Shown piece by piece: positions 44,569-55,503 of a stretch of DNA of 64,000 nucleotides (its first letter is position 1; every line of letters begins with the position of its first letter). Below the pieces are notes generated by a model. That model did no database searches. It was not told the DNA's origin and was given only the letters and a program-made list of their open reading frames with translations. The translations under genes and the position numbers were made by a program. Source of the stretch: Turnera subulata (taxonomy: Eukaryota; Streptophyta; Magnoliopsida; Malpighiales; Passifloraceae); contig JAKUCV010007493.1 in the NCBI GenBank assembly GCA_028386065.3, positions 1 through 64,000 on the forward strand, read 5' to 3'.

Positions 44569-47500
44569 TGAAACACCCGTGTCCCAATTTAACAATAAAA
44601 TACTAAAACTCAAGGAAATTACCAAAATACCCCTGAAACCTGGGACACGAAATCCAATATCATAAACATTATCCAAAATTCTTAATAAAACGAGATGTCA
44701 TAAAGAACAAAACAATCCGGCTTATCAAGCCACAAGACAACCCGGCATCCTGCCGAAACATCCTGAATACATAAACCCGGCAACCCGCCGAAAATGTAAT
44801 CCAAAACCATAAAGACATCTCAATAAAAATTCAATGCAGCGGAAGAAACAAACGGAGTAAAAATATGAGAAGCAAAACAACATGCATGCCGACTCTATGG
44901 ATCCAACCGGGAGATCAAGCACAGCTACCTGCTGAGATAACCACGTCCGTACTTTGGAAGGATGGAAAGTGACTGCACGCTAACTAAAGTCTGAAAAACA
45001 ACGTTGGCGATTATGTGAGTCGCCTACTCAGTGAGCAATATAAATCTAATTATGAAGGTGTGCAGATCAAGTCCGAAAGGAAAGAAGAGTAACAAGACAA
45101 GTAAGCAACATACAACAACCAGTACTAACATGCCAAGCCAATCAAGCAAACAATTCATTATTCTCCATCTGTTGTGTGTTAAGTTTTCTTATTATAATTC
45201 ATTATTTAGGGCCCCCTACTGTGTGCGCCGAGCTCGGTCCCGTCTCATGAGACAACCAGGCATAAGCCCAAAAACAACCAGGCACGAAGCCCAACATATC
45301 TATAGAGAGAGAGAGAGACAGAGAGAAAGAGGGAGGTAGAAAGGGGGAGGTAGAAGGAGGGAGGTAGAAGCGGTCATTACAGACCCATATGCAAATCCGC
45401 ATAACACTTGCTAATCCGCAAGCAAACCCGAGGGGTATCACTTCCCGCTCGAAACAACCGGTCATCAGCACACAGTAGCCTAACTTCTACTGTACATTAT
45501 TCTTATTCACAAATTATGAGTTCATGTGCCAAGAGATTGTGATTTAACAAGGTGGTGTGATGAAACAGCTTAAATAGATCACCGGGTCTCCGACCCATAA
45601 CACATCACACAAACACCCAAAATCACACATGTTGTAATCCATAACAAATCCAACTTCCAGCTCATAAGCAAATAATACACTTAGACACACAATACAGATT
45701 ACAGCATGTTAGCAAACAAGCATGCAACTCAAACAAACCAATCCAACAAGCTCATGCATACAGACATAAAAAGACGTATAAAGTCACCTCAACGACGATT
45801 GTCCTGTGGAGCTTTTCCCAGAACCGATCCTCCAGCTCCCGAGGTATTACCCGTGCCTGAATACCGGCACACACAACAAATTTCAAACAATCATAATATA
45901 AACGTGCATGCATGTGACTATAATGCTCAATTGAGTAAAATCCGTCCCTAGTTAGCCAATACTAAATTCCCGGGTCTAAACCCGACTGAATGTTCTCTCA
46001 CCAAAACTCCGAGTATCAGGACCTAAGGTTCACCAGCTTACGCCCAACTAAGTCCAATAAGTAAATCCCGGGCCTATGGCCCACTCATTATGTCCTTTAC
46101 GAGTTTCCGGCCTAAAATCCCATCTAAGTCCAAATTTGATTTCCGGGCCTAAGGCCCACTTCCTTAAGTCCTTATTTAGCCATTTAGAGGATTGGGCTCA
46201 AAGCCCGTTACTTAAGTCCAAGGTTAATCCGATCCCAAAGATTCCCGGCCTAAGGTTCTACCCGTGTCGGTAAATTCCCGGTTATATTCCACACAAACTC
46301 CCGTACTCGATTTACTACTATGTACCTTATCAATATTACAAAACCCAATCCAAATTAAATAAGTACATGCCATGAATAACACAAATTATACATCAAGTAT
46401 AATGCTGGAGTCAAAACCCAAACCTTCGCCGGAAAATTCCCGAGCCTCGCCGGAAAATTCCCGAGCCTTCACCGGAAAACACCCAAAGCTGCCACAACGA
46501 CCCAACAACCACAAGCCAATTCAGATTCAACACAAAACAATCACGCAGATCCTTAAAACGAATTGCAAAAGAAGAAAACCAAAGGCCCCTTACCCGGAAA
46601 ATTCACTGCCAACCCGAACCTCCACTTCTCTGCCGGTGGAACACACACGCGCACCCGAGCACCTTCACTGCCCGTCACGCCCAGCACCTCACTCACACAC
46701 ACAAGCACCAACGCCGGCGAGCCACTCACGCACCCGCTGCAAAACAAACACGAGCAGCAACGCCACACCGAGCACCACCAAAACAACAATCTGCAAAACC
46801 ACAACACAACCCATCAACCCGCCAACAGCAACCATCCATCAACACCACGACACCAACCCCACGAACCCGCCACTGAACACAACCCCAAATCGGATTAGCC
46901 ACAACACTAAAAGAAATAATAAAGGAAGAGAGGAGAAGGGGGTCGGAAGCTTACCCGACCCAAGCAATGGCGACGGCGACCCAGATTCGCTCCCGGTTCC
47001 TCTGCAGCCACGGCGGAACCACGGCGTAGGGAAGGGAACCGAAGAGGAAAAGACGGCGTGAAGACGGAAGGGAGGAGAGGAGGAGAGCGGAGGGAGAGAA
47101 AACGAGAGGAGAAGGAAGAAGGGAGAGGGAAGAGAGAGAGGAAAGAGAAAGAGAGAAGGAAGGTAGGAGGGAGGCGGCGCCGGTTTGGAGAAGAAGAGAA
47201 AAAGAGAAAAAAGAAAGAAGAAGAAAAGAAAAAGAAAAGAAGAGGGGAGTGGCCGGCTAGGGTTTGGCCGTTCCTAGTGGACGACATGTCGTTCCACTAG
47301 GCGCGGTCAACCCCCCTGGTCAACGCGTCTCTGTTTTTTTTTTAAAAACAGTTCCCAAAACGACGTAGTTTCGGGGAAATTACTTCAAAATTTAACTCTC
47401 AACCCCGAAACCCGATTAAACTCCAACGAAACCCGTCATACCATCGACTTAATTCTCATTTAACCAAGGTAAAATAATTTATTTCCTTGTCCAAAATCCG

Positions 47501-47582
47501 GAAATTCCTCAAGGGCAAAATTGGAATAAAAATTTCAAAAATTTCGAAAAATCAAATTATAAAAAAAAATCAGGGCGTTACG
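44569..47582 (-). mobile_element. 5' LTR of the G2 element, 3014 bp
   Basis: On the plus strand it runs from TGAAACACCCG to GGGCGTTACG; the final A of the usual GTTACA is G. It has all the landmarks of the family: minisatellite/GA tract (45305-45370), hairpin array (45965-46210), a GC-rich region (46600-47050), purine-rich tract (47065-47245), the near-palindrome around 47272-47300, and the ACGT motif (47357-47372). Confidence 0.9.
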
Positions 47583-49491
47583 CAGCATGTTAGCAAACAG
47601 GCATGCAACTCAAACAAACCAATCCAACAAGCTCATGCATACAATAATAAAAAGACGTATAAAGTCACCTCAACGACGATTGTCCTATGGAGCTTTTCCC
47701 AAAACAGATCCTCCAGCTCCTGAGGTGTTACTCGTGCCTGAATACCAGCACACACAACAAATTACAACAACCACAATAAATCGTGCATGCATGATAACTA
47801 AAATGCTCAACTGAGTTAAACCCGTCCCTAGTTATCCAATTATGAAATTCCTGGGCCTAAACCCGACATGGTGTTTATCTCACCTAACTCCGAGTATCGG
47901 GACCTAAGGTACACCGGGCTTAAGCCCAACTAAGTCCAAAAGTAGCTCTCGGGCCTATGGCCCACTCATTATGTTCTTTACAAGTTTCCGGCCTAAAGCC
48001 CAATCTAAGCCCAAATTCAATTTCCGGGCCTAAGGCCCACTTCCTTAAGTCCTTAGTTAACCAAGTATAGGATTGGGCTCAAAGCCTGTTACTTAAGTCC
48101 AAGGTCAACCCATATGTTCCCGGCCCATGGTTCTACCCGTGTCGGTAAGTTCCCGGCTATACAAACACATAACCCCGCACACGATATTCCACTAAATAAC
48201 TTAAATTCCCGATACAATAATTATATCTACATTAATTATTACATGCCATGAATGAATACAAATTGCACAACCAAGTAATACCGTTAAGTGCCGGAACAGA
48301 AACCCGAGCCTTCGCCGGAAAATTCCCGAGCCTCGCCGGATTCCGGTGGACTCGCCGGAAAACACCCAAATGACCACCAGAATTCTGCCCAAGAACCACA
48401 TGTAAAACAACATTAAACCCATATCAATTCCTCCCCCTCGCGAAAACAAAAGAGAAGAACGAAAGCAACATTCGGGGAAAAAGGATTCTGGAACCTCACC
48501 GGAATACCAAAATCCGACACCGTCCGAACCTGGTTGCAGCCTCCATGTCCAGGACTTCACCTGCAGCAGCAACACCCGAGCCCGCCCGGAGACGAAATAA
48601 CCACCGCCCGACCAGGGCGTAAACCCACCAACACAGCCCGTCACGAACACAGGCCAAACACCACCACAACCTGCAATCCCCCACCGAACCCACACACATA
48701 GCAACCAACCTAACATCAAAAATAAACAACCCGAGACGAGTTAGTCCCACCACACATGAACAAGAAGAAAAACGAAACCAAAGAACCGAGAGGGATGAGG
48801 AAGCCGACGGCTTACCTCGTTGGCGACGCAGCCGGTCGTGAGAGAGGCCACACAGAATCCTCTCGATCCGTCTCTGGTCAACCGGCCTCGGGTCCTTGTG
48901 GTTCAGTCGACGGCGGCGGCGGCTCAACAAAGAAGAGAAAAAAAATTGTTGGTGGCGGCGAGTTGTGTGTGAGGAAGAGAAGGCAAGGTGTTGATGATGG
49001 CGAGAGGGAATGAGAGGGTGAAGAGGAAGAGAGAGAGAGAGAGAGAGCTAAGGAGAAGTCGGGGTCGGCGGCGGGAGAGGAAGAGAGGAAGAAGAGAAGG
49101 AGAAAAAAGATAAGAGAAAAAGAAAAGAAAAAGGGGAAGGGGAATTTAAGGTTTGACCCGCCAGCCCGAACGACGCGTCGTTCGGCTGGGCGCGGTCAAC
49201 CCGTCCTGTTGACCCGTTTATGTTTTTTTATTTTTTTTCCTTCTTTTCCAAAACTACGTAGTTTCAATAGAAACCGTTTTAAACATCGCGTTTCACCCCG
49301 ATCTCGAATCCGTTTTCCACGGGACCCGAACCATGAACAATACCAACTTAAAATTGACATTTCCAAGGCATAATAATTTATTTCCTCGACTAAAAACTCG
49401 AAAATACCTCAAGGGTAAAATTGGAATAAAAATTTTCGAAAATTCTAAAAAAAATCAGATTATGAAAATTCGGGGCGTTACAATGTCTTGA
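47583..49491 (-). mobile_element. right part of the host G2-type LTR
   Basis: It continues the LTR from the 25-bp remnant at 33465-33489, beginning with the second CAGCA duplication, and runs to the terminus GGGGCGTTACA at 49491. The sequence differs from the inserted G2 LTR, notably 48480-49000, and resembles 29677-32106 near its end. It abuts the Athila-like gag on the right. Confidence 0.75.
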
Positions 49492-50612
49492 TATCCACCA
49501 TGGTTTTTCCACTGGTATTGAGCCTGTGGTGTGTTTCTTTCTTTGTTTAGCGATCTCCAAGAGAAATTTAGGTGATCTGTCCAAGCTGGGTTGTATGTAT
49601 TCCCATGTTGATTCTACTTCTACTGGATATAGTGGGCTTGTTTAGAATCACATTCAGTAAAGAATGGGTAACTAGATGTACCGTGAGGTGCTCCTCATCC
49701 TCCACAGGCTGAGCCTGTGACTACAGCTGCTTTGACTTCAGCAACCCCTAGTTGCTTCAGAAGGGCATCTATTTCTGCCTCTAGTTTGGCCACTCGGTCT
49801 ACACCAATCATTTCAGAGGGCTTGACTCTCCTGATTTGGGTCTTCCTCTTTGATAGAGCTTAAAGAATGGCAACTACATCATTGTAGTCCTTGTCCAAGA
49901 ATGCTCCATTGGCCATCTTGTCCAAGGTGTTTTGATCTTCATCACATAGGGCACAATAAAATTGTTCAAGTTGCACAGCCTCATCAATTCGGTGGTTTGT
50001 ACATCTCCTCAATAATCCCTTGAAGCAATCCCAAGCATCACGAATTGATTCATCATAGCGTTGAGAAAAGCCAATAAGTTGTCGTCTCAAGTTTGCAGCC
50101 TTGCTTGATGGATGGTATTCCTTCAAGAAAGCTCTGACTAGACTTTCCCAGTCTGTGAAATGGCCTGCTTCATGGTTGTTGAGCCACTCAAATACTTCAT
50201 CTTGAAGTGAGAATGGAAATACTCTCATGTACAGCTGCTCCTTGGTCATCCCTGCTATGTTCACTGTGCTACACACCCGTATAAAATTTTACAAGTGCGA
50301 GTTTGGATCTGCAGACGGCATGCCACCAAATGTGCGCCTCTCCAACATGCTCAGCAAGTTTGTTCGAATCTCATATGGGGAATCTACATCTAGAATGGCT
50401 ATGTTGTTGTGAATTATGGTTGTTGGTGGTTGTAAGAGTTGTGACATAGGGATGTAAGGTCAAACAGGCCGGGCCTGTACTCCTTCATTGGGTCTGTTTG
50501 CCAAGTTTTGCTGTTTTAGTTTGTTCTTCTTACGAATCTGGCAGTTGTCTTTCCGATTTCCTGGTGGAAGATTAGAGTTGGCTGCTTGCTCCTGGTTTGT
50601 GGCATACACCAC
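49492..50612 (-). pseudogene. Athila-like gag, truncated, with stops
   Basis: The minus-strand reading from about 50612 gives an N-terminal segment with 'DSPYEIRTNLLSMLERRTFGG', then the conserved Athila gag core in 49860-50276: 'LYMRVFPFSLQDEVFEWLNN', 'WESLVRAFLKEYHPSSKAANL', 'ESIRDAWDCFKGLLRRCTNH' and 'QFYCALCDEDQNTLDKMANG'. The frame continues past 49860 to an Athila-type C-terminus ('NTYNPAWTDHLNFSW', about 49570). In-frame stops: TGA near 50460, TAA near 50286, TAA at 49860. The gene is cut at 49491 by a G2-type LTR. Confidence 0.75.
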
Positions 50613-50698
50613 CTAAAAACTTCAAACTTGGAAAAACAAAGGATAAGATTATAAAAAGCCTAATAAATTAAAACAAAAGCAATAGAATCAAGAGCCAC

Positions 50699-50716
50699 TC
50701 CCCTGCAACAATGCTA
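50699..50716 (-). other. Athila-type primer-binding site (diverged)
   Basis: The reverse complement is TAGCATTGTTGCAGGGGA, similar to the Athila site TGGCGCCGTTGCCGGGGA (usually described as tRNA-Asp). It lies six bases inside the LTR end and sets the orientation as minus. Confidence 0.6.
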
Positions 50717-53082
50717 AAAACTTGATGCGTGCTATCCGCAACGGGTTAATGCAAGTGCACAGGGTTGTTATAGTACTATAAAGGTCTTATCCACAGGGAC
50801 TGGGTTGAGCCTATTACCTTTAAATAGACAAATTAAGCTAAAAACGAACAATAAGAGGTAAATTTCAGGGGTATGCTAATTGAAATATAAACTAAACAAT
50901 GGAATAAAACTAACAACAGATTTGAAATAGGAGGAGATCAGAATAAGTGAAGTCTTAGGCATCCGGGGTTCACATGTTCTATTTTATGCTTTAAATTGCT
51001 CAACAGCCTCACAACAGGCTGAGCCTGTTATGGGTCTATGTCTAATAGAATGTCGTGAAGGGGCTCCCAACCTAGTATACTATCAATGGCTTTCGTTCTT
51101 ATTGATAGTTCCCTAAGCTTCCATCAACCCCTTGTCACTAGAATAGACGTTCATTTAAGGGTGAAGTTTAGTGTTGGAGCTAAATACCCACAGTCTCTCC
51201 CTACCTTCTTTCGAATGGCTAGGGGGTGAAGGCTGACTTATTGTTGGTCTAGCACTTCTGGCTTTTCCTTTCAGTCCTTTACCAGGCTACTACTTGAATA
51301 AAAGAAGCTTCCCAATAGTCAATCAAGAATCAAATTAGAATTTGTGTTATCTTCTTGACTATGCTGGAATAGGCTAAGGCTGTGCCTGGGCCTATTGACA
51401 GCAAAAAGTGTCAACTATATGGATTGGTTCTTGCAGGCGCTCTCAACCTATACTACACCCATTTTCTTTCACTCACAGGTGCCTCCCATGATTCTCATCC
51501 TCCTAATGCTTTTGCATCGGTCAAATATAGGGGATTAAGATTGGTGATGAGGCTAGTTCCTCAGTTAGCTTCTAACTTCTGTCAAAAGCTAAAAACTAAG
51601 GGTTGGTTGTCGTTGTTCCAGTAGCTATGGTTTCTCCTTTCAGTCCTTCACCTAGCTACCTATAATCATGCATGGTTTGGCCATAACTCAAACATGTATC
51701 AAGTGTGCAACAACCAAAACAAAAAAACAGGTTAAGAACATGAAAGGAGCAATTTATTACTTAAAAACTAGAGACATGTTGCACCTCTTCAGTAATAACC
51801 TGTATAACTCAACTCCAAAGTTTACTTAATGAGGATGGATAGTGGGATGAGAATTGGTTCATGTAGGTTTCAGTTGGCAACCCTTTGGCACCAATTGGCT
51901 TGGATGGGTTAATTATTGCGTGATTAGTCTTAATCACAGATTAGTGTGTGCTGAGTACTTGGGGAAAACCAATTGGGAGCTGAGTATGTGTTAAGTAGGG
52001 GGCAGTTGGCATGGCTTTGTTGGTGGAAAGAAAGCTTGAGGTGGAGAGCTGCTTGGACTTGGTGGCAGAAGGAGGGCAAAAGGCAGCAAGTGGCTACTGA
52101 GTCACCTGCTTGCCTTAGCCATATTAGCCCCAAACAAGCACTTCACCCCTCATTTTTGCTAAAATAGTGGGAGAGACTCAGGAGAGAAGGACTCAGCCAT
52201 TCTCAAGGTTTTCCCATGATTCTTGCACACAAAAGGAAGGGGTAAGTAAGCTGGGTTGGAAATCTTGTATGTTTTGATGCCAAGTGGTAAGCTAGATGTG
52301 TTGTGGGCTTGGACAGTGCACCAACTCGGTTTTGTGGGAAGTCTAAGGTTGAGATTTTATGTGTTTATGTTGTGAGAGGATTTCTAGCAGCGTGGGGGTG
52401 TTGATTGAACGAATTGGTGCACAATTGGCCCTGTGGGGGGCCAATTGGCCCTGCTGGTGTGCTCCTGGTCCCCTAGCTGGCCTGTAGGCGAGCTAGTGGG
52501 TGCACCCAGGGACTAGCACTGATGTGTTAATGTTTCTTTAGCTGATGTTTTGCTACCTAAGTGATGTTATACTTGATGCTAATGTGATTTTATATGTGGG
52601 CAGGAGTTAAAACTCAAGGTGCGCCAAAGGAGGGTGAAGAGCCTAGTGAGGTCTAATTCTGTGTAAGTTGGGTTGCATGCTTGTGATAGTTAGTGGTGCT
52701 TATTTGTTGGATAATGACCCAACATGCTTGTGGTAGCACCAATGGTGCTTAATTGTGGCTATGCCTTGGCTTATTTATGAACCCGATAATCGGGCTGTGC
52801 ATTGCATGCATAGCATTTGCATCCATTGCATTTGCACAATGTGGCTCATTGATGCGGATTGAGGGACCTTGTAGTACAACATGGCTGCTTGGTCAATATG
52901 TGGAGGCAGGGTGTGTGCTGGGCACTGTGCTTGGTTGTGGCAGCAAGTCACGTGCACTTCCCGTGACTTTTTGGTAAAGCCTCGTACGTGGGGCTATGGA
53001 TTAAGGAGTAACACTATGAGAAGGGCTGTCAAACCATGCAAGAAATCTCAGTATACATTTCGGACAGCTTACCCTGGCGACT

Positions 53083-53099
53083 GAAGCCCCGGTAAACGA

Positions 53100-53136
<37 letters not shown>

Positions 53137-53137
53137 A

Positions 53138-53168
<31 letters not shown>
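53083..53168 (+). rRNA. organellar/bacterial-type large-subunit rRNA fragment, ~86 bp, inside an LTR
   Basis: The stretch from 'gaagccccggtaaacg' to 'cgacccgcacgaaagg' matches the conserved domain V region of plastid/mitochondrial/bacterial LSU rRNA almost exactly. I see two differences from the consensus (GGC to GAC at about 53098-53100, and CCTTG to CATTG at about 53136). It is not the nuclear 25S form, which reads differently across this region. GGTAAACG favours a plastid or bacterial-type source over the plant mitochondrial form as I recall it. It is a fragment, not a functional gene, and lies in the H LTR where related LTRs have unrelated sequence. Confidence 0.85.
53106..53132 (+). other. 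I-CeuI-type homing endonuclease recognition sequence
   Basis: The segment from TAACTATAACGGTCC to AGGTAGCGAA is the known recognition site of I-CeuI, the endonuclease encoded by a chloroplast LSU rRNA intron. It is complete here because the rRNA fragment spans it. The presence of the site follows from the rRNA origin and implies no endonuclease in this genome. Confidence 0.8.
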
Positions 53169-53653
53169 GGCATGTTGTTGAGTATAGTTGGATGTTGTTT
53201 CCTACTTATGTGTATCATTATTATTTGCTGGTATGACCACTCTCTTACTGAGCCGTGGACTCACCCCCATTCTTTCTACCCCTTTGTTTCAGGGAAAGGA
53301 GAGCAAGACGAGCTTGGTGTGGGTAGACCCAAGTGACGTGTTTTGTAGATGATTGGTACTTAGCCAATTCCGATTTCGCTTGTAAAGGTAGACCTAAGTG
53401 AATTGGCCTAATAAACAGTACATGTAGTGACCCACTTCTTGTACTTAAATGATGTATACAAGAGCTGGTTACTGTGTGGTTGAATTCGTATTCCTTACTC
53501 AATTTTCTTCTGATGCTTGTTGCGCATTAATTGCCTCTGCCCGTATGGCCATCTTCTGCCTGGCACTAGGTGTAGGCCTTTGGGTGCCCTGTGCTAGCTC
53601 CATGGGTGTGCCGGGTACCTGGCCGGTCACGTATTGATGAGGCGTGACAATTT

Positions 53654-53666
53654 TGGTAGCGGATCA
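53654..53666 (+). other. primer-binding site of element H
   Basis: TGGTAGCGGATCA follows four bases after the LTR end. It resembles the tRNA-iMet site and the sites of G1 and G2 (TGGTAGCGGAGC). Confidence 0.6.
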
Positions 53667-53735
53667 TGGTTGTATGTGACATTAAGGGGCATAGGTTAAA
53701 AGGATGCTAAAGGCTATTACCCATCATTAGAAATT

Positions 53736-55107
53736 GTGGGATGGCGAGAGCTAATTTTCTGTGTTGGTTCCATGTACTTTTGTGCAGGTAAGCCAACGAA
53801 AAGAAGGATCGGGAAAGAGGTGTTTACAGATGTTGCTGCTCAAGATGAGCAATTCATTCAGGACGCGGAGGATGAGGCCAATGAGACTTATGTCCCAGGG
53901 GCTGATAGTGATGAATTGCCCAATGAGGATGAGTATTCTGATGCATCACAAGAAGTGCCACTAGAAGTACTGAAAGCTGGGTTGCACGGTGTAAACTGGG
54001 CTGTTGAGAAACTTACCAAAATAGTGGCTGAAAAGAGGCAGGATGAGGGAAAGGTGCAGCAAAATCAGCAAAATCAGCAAAGCCACAGTGATCCACCGTT
54101 GGTTACTTTTATGAAGCTAGACCCGCCCAGTATTTACGGGTGCTGAACATGAAGACCCGTAGTAGTTTCTGGAGGAAATTTGGAAGTGCTATGAGGTAAT
54201 GGGGTGCATTGATCATAGAGCTGTAGGGTTTGCTGCTTTTCGATTGAAAGAGGAAGCTAATAACTGGTACCAATCTAAAAGGAGAGAAAGGCCAGCGGGT
54301 GCAGTACCCCTGACATGGAGTGAATTCTCTGAAATGTTCCTTGCACGGTTTCTGCCTGAAAGTGTCATGGATGAGAGAGCGTATGAGTTTGAGTCTTTGA
54401 AGCAAGAGGACATGGCTGTGACTGAGTATGATTCAAAATTCACAAATTTGTCCAAGTATGCTATGCACTTAGTCCCGGATGAACAGGGAAAAATCAAGAG
54501 ATTTATTCATGGGTTGAAGACCTCCATCTATAACTCTGTGGTTGCACATGATTTCCTCTTGTATGCTGCTGTAGTTGAAAAGGCAAGGGCAATTGAAACA
54601 AGGGCCCATGAGGATAATGCTGAGGCTATGAGTGTTAAACGAACTAAGCAGGAAGGCACACAAAGTCAGCAAAGCTATACTGCTAGTGCTGGACAGTTCC
54701 GGGGAAGAGGAAAGATGGGTATGTGGGGAAGTTTTCTGAGAGCAAAATTTCGGGGCAGTTCTAGTTATGGTGCCCCAAGCTTTGGTGTGAATCCAATGGG
54801 TCCTAAGAATAGTCAATTCAGAGGCACCCAAAATGCGCCAATGAAACCCAATAATCTATGCTTCAGGTGTGGCCAGTTTGGGCATATGGCTCGGGAATGT
54901 TTGGCAGTGCAAAATCTATATTATACATGTGGGCAGGCGGGACATGGAGCTAGGGAGTGTCCCATTGGGCAATCATCCATGGCATCCAGTGTGGCTTCAC
55001 CACCACCTAGGCCACAACGGGCTGAAAGCCAGTCGTCGTCTTTCTGGGGCAGGGGAGGTGCTGGTCGCAGATCGATTGGTAGAGGTAGTAACAACCAACC
55101 AGGCTAG
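53736..55107 (+). pseudogene. gypsy gag of element H, one frameshift
   Basis: The first part (53736-54146) is acidic, with 'AAQDEQFIQDAEDEANE' and a Gln-rich run. The frame shifts at about 54125-54145, within 'KLDPP', and the 302-aa stretch 54199-55107 carries the Retrotrans_gag domain ('AAFRLKEEANNWYQSKRRE', 'WSEFSEMFLARFLPESV', 'YDSKFTNLSKYAMHLV', 'KIKRFIHGLK'). Near the C-terminus are two zinc knuckles: CFRCGQFGHMAREC is complete (residues about 221-234), while the second reads YYTCGQAGHGAREC with Tyr in place of the first Cys. Such gag proteins form the virus-like particle and bind the RNA. Confidence 0.8.
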
Positions 55108-55131
55108 GGACAGGCTTGTGTGTTTTGCATG

Positions 55132-55503
55132 ACCTAGGAAGATTCTAAAGCCTCCGATGCTACTGTGATAGGTATATTGAAAGTTAATCCTTGCCCTGCT
55201 TTGTGTTTAATTGATACGGGGTGTACACACTCCTTTGTTTTCGCCAAGTACTTTGAGGAAGCACCTAGAAATTTGGGTAGTTCGTTGGCTGTGTACACGC
55301 CTCTGGATGAGCAAGTTTACGTGGATAGGGTGTACCGGGGATGTGATATATGTGTGATGGATCATCATCTGCGAGCGGATTTGTTGTTGTTACTAATGGC
55401 AGAATTTAATCTACTACTGGGCATGGATTGGTTGACCCGGTATGGCGCCCGTGTTGATTGTGCCAATAAGAGGGTGAAGTTTCAGCCCACTGGGGAGACA
55501 TAA
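55132..55503 (+). pseudogene. gypsy aspartic protease of element H
   Basis: RVP_2-type protease with the active-site motif LIDTGCTHSF (about 55209-55238) and the C-terminal 'NLLLGMDWLTRYGARVDC'. It ends in TAA at 55501-55503, in frame with downstream pol-like sequence, so the stop is probably a mutation within a once continuous gag-pol. Confidence 0.75.

Larger units (their letters stand above)
33490..47582 (-). mobile_element. complete chromodomain Ty3/gypsy element, Tekay/Del-like (G2)
   Basis: The element has both LTRs (33490-39672 including a nested solo LTR, and 44569-47582), a primer-binding site, a polypurine tract and a 4.9-kb interior with gag, protease, RT, RNase H, integrase and a C-terminal chromodomain on the minus strand. 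Flanking pentamers CAGCA (33485-33489 and 47583-47587) are the target duplication. Without the nested insertion it is about 10.95 kb. The two LTRs look about 97-98% alike over the ~140 bp compared, so the insertion is fairly young, yet the coding region is broken in nine places. Confidence 0.9.
51790..53649 (+). mobile_element. 5' LTR of element H, related to G1
   Basis: It ends GGCGTGACA like the G1 LTRs. Matching landmarks include 'gataatgacccaacatgcttg' in part (52710), 'atgccttggctta' (52762), 'gcattgcatgcat' (52798), 'cctcgtacgtggggct' (52980), and a pyrimidine tract ending tttcag (53270-53290). Where G1 has 'cacggtgcgttgatgttag', this LTR has the rRNA-like insert. The left end lacks a clear TG terminus. 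Confidence 0.65.

Noticed and set aside
53083..53168. Functional rRNA gene or nuclear rDNA unit
   Set aside because: Only ~86 bp, with two mismatches, of organellar type, and embedded in an LTR without flanking rRNA.
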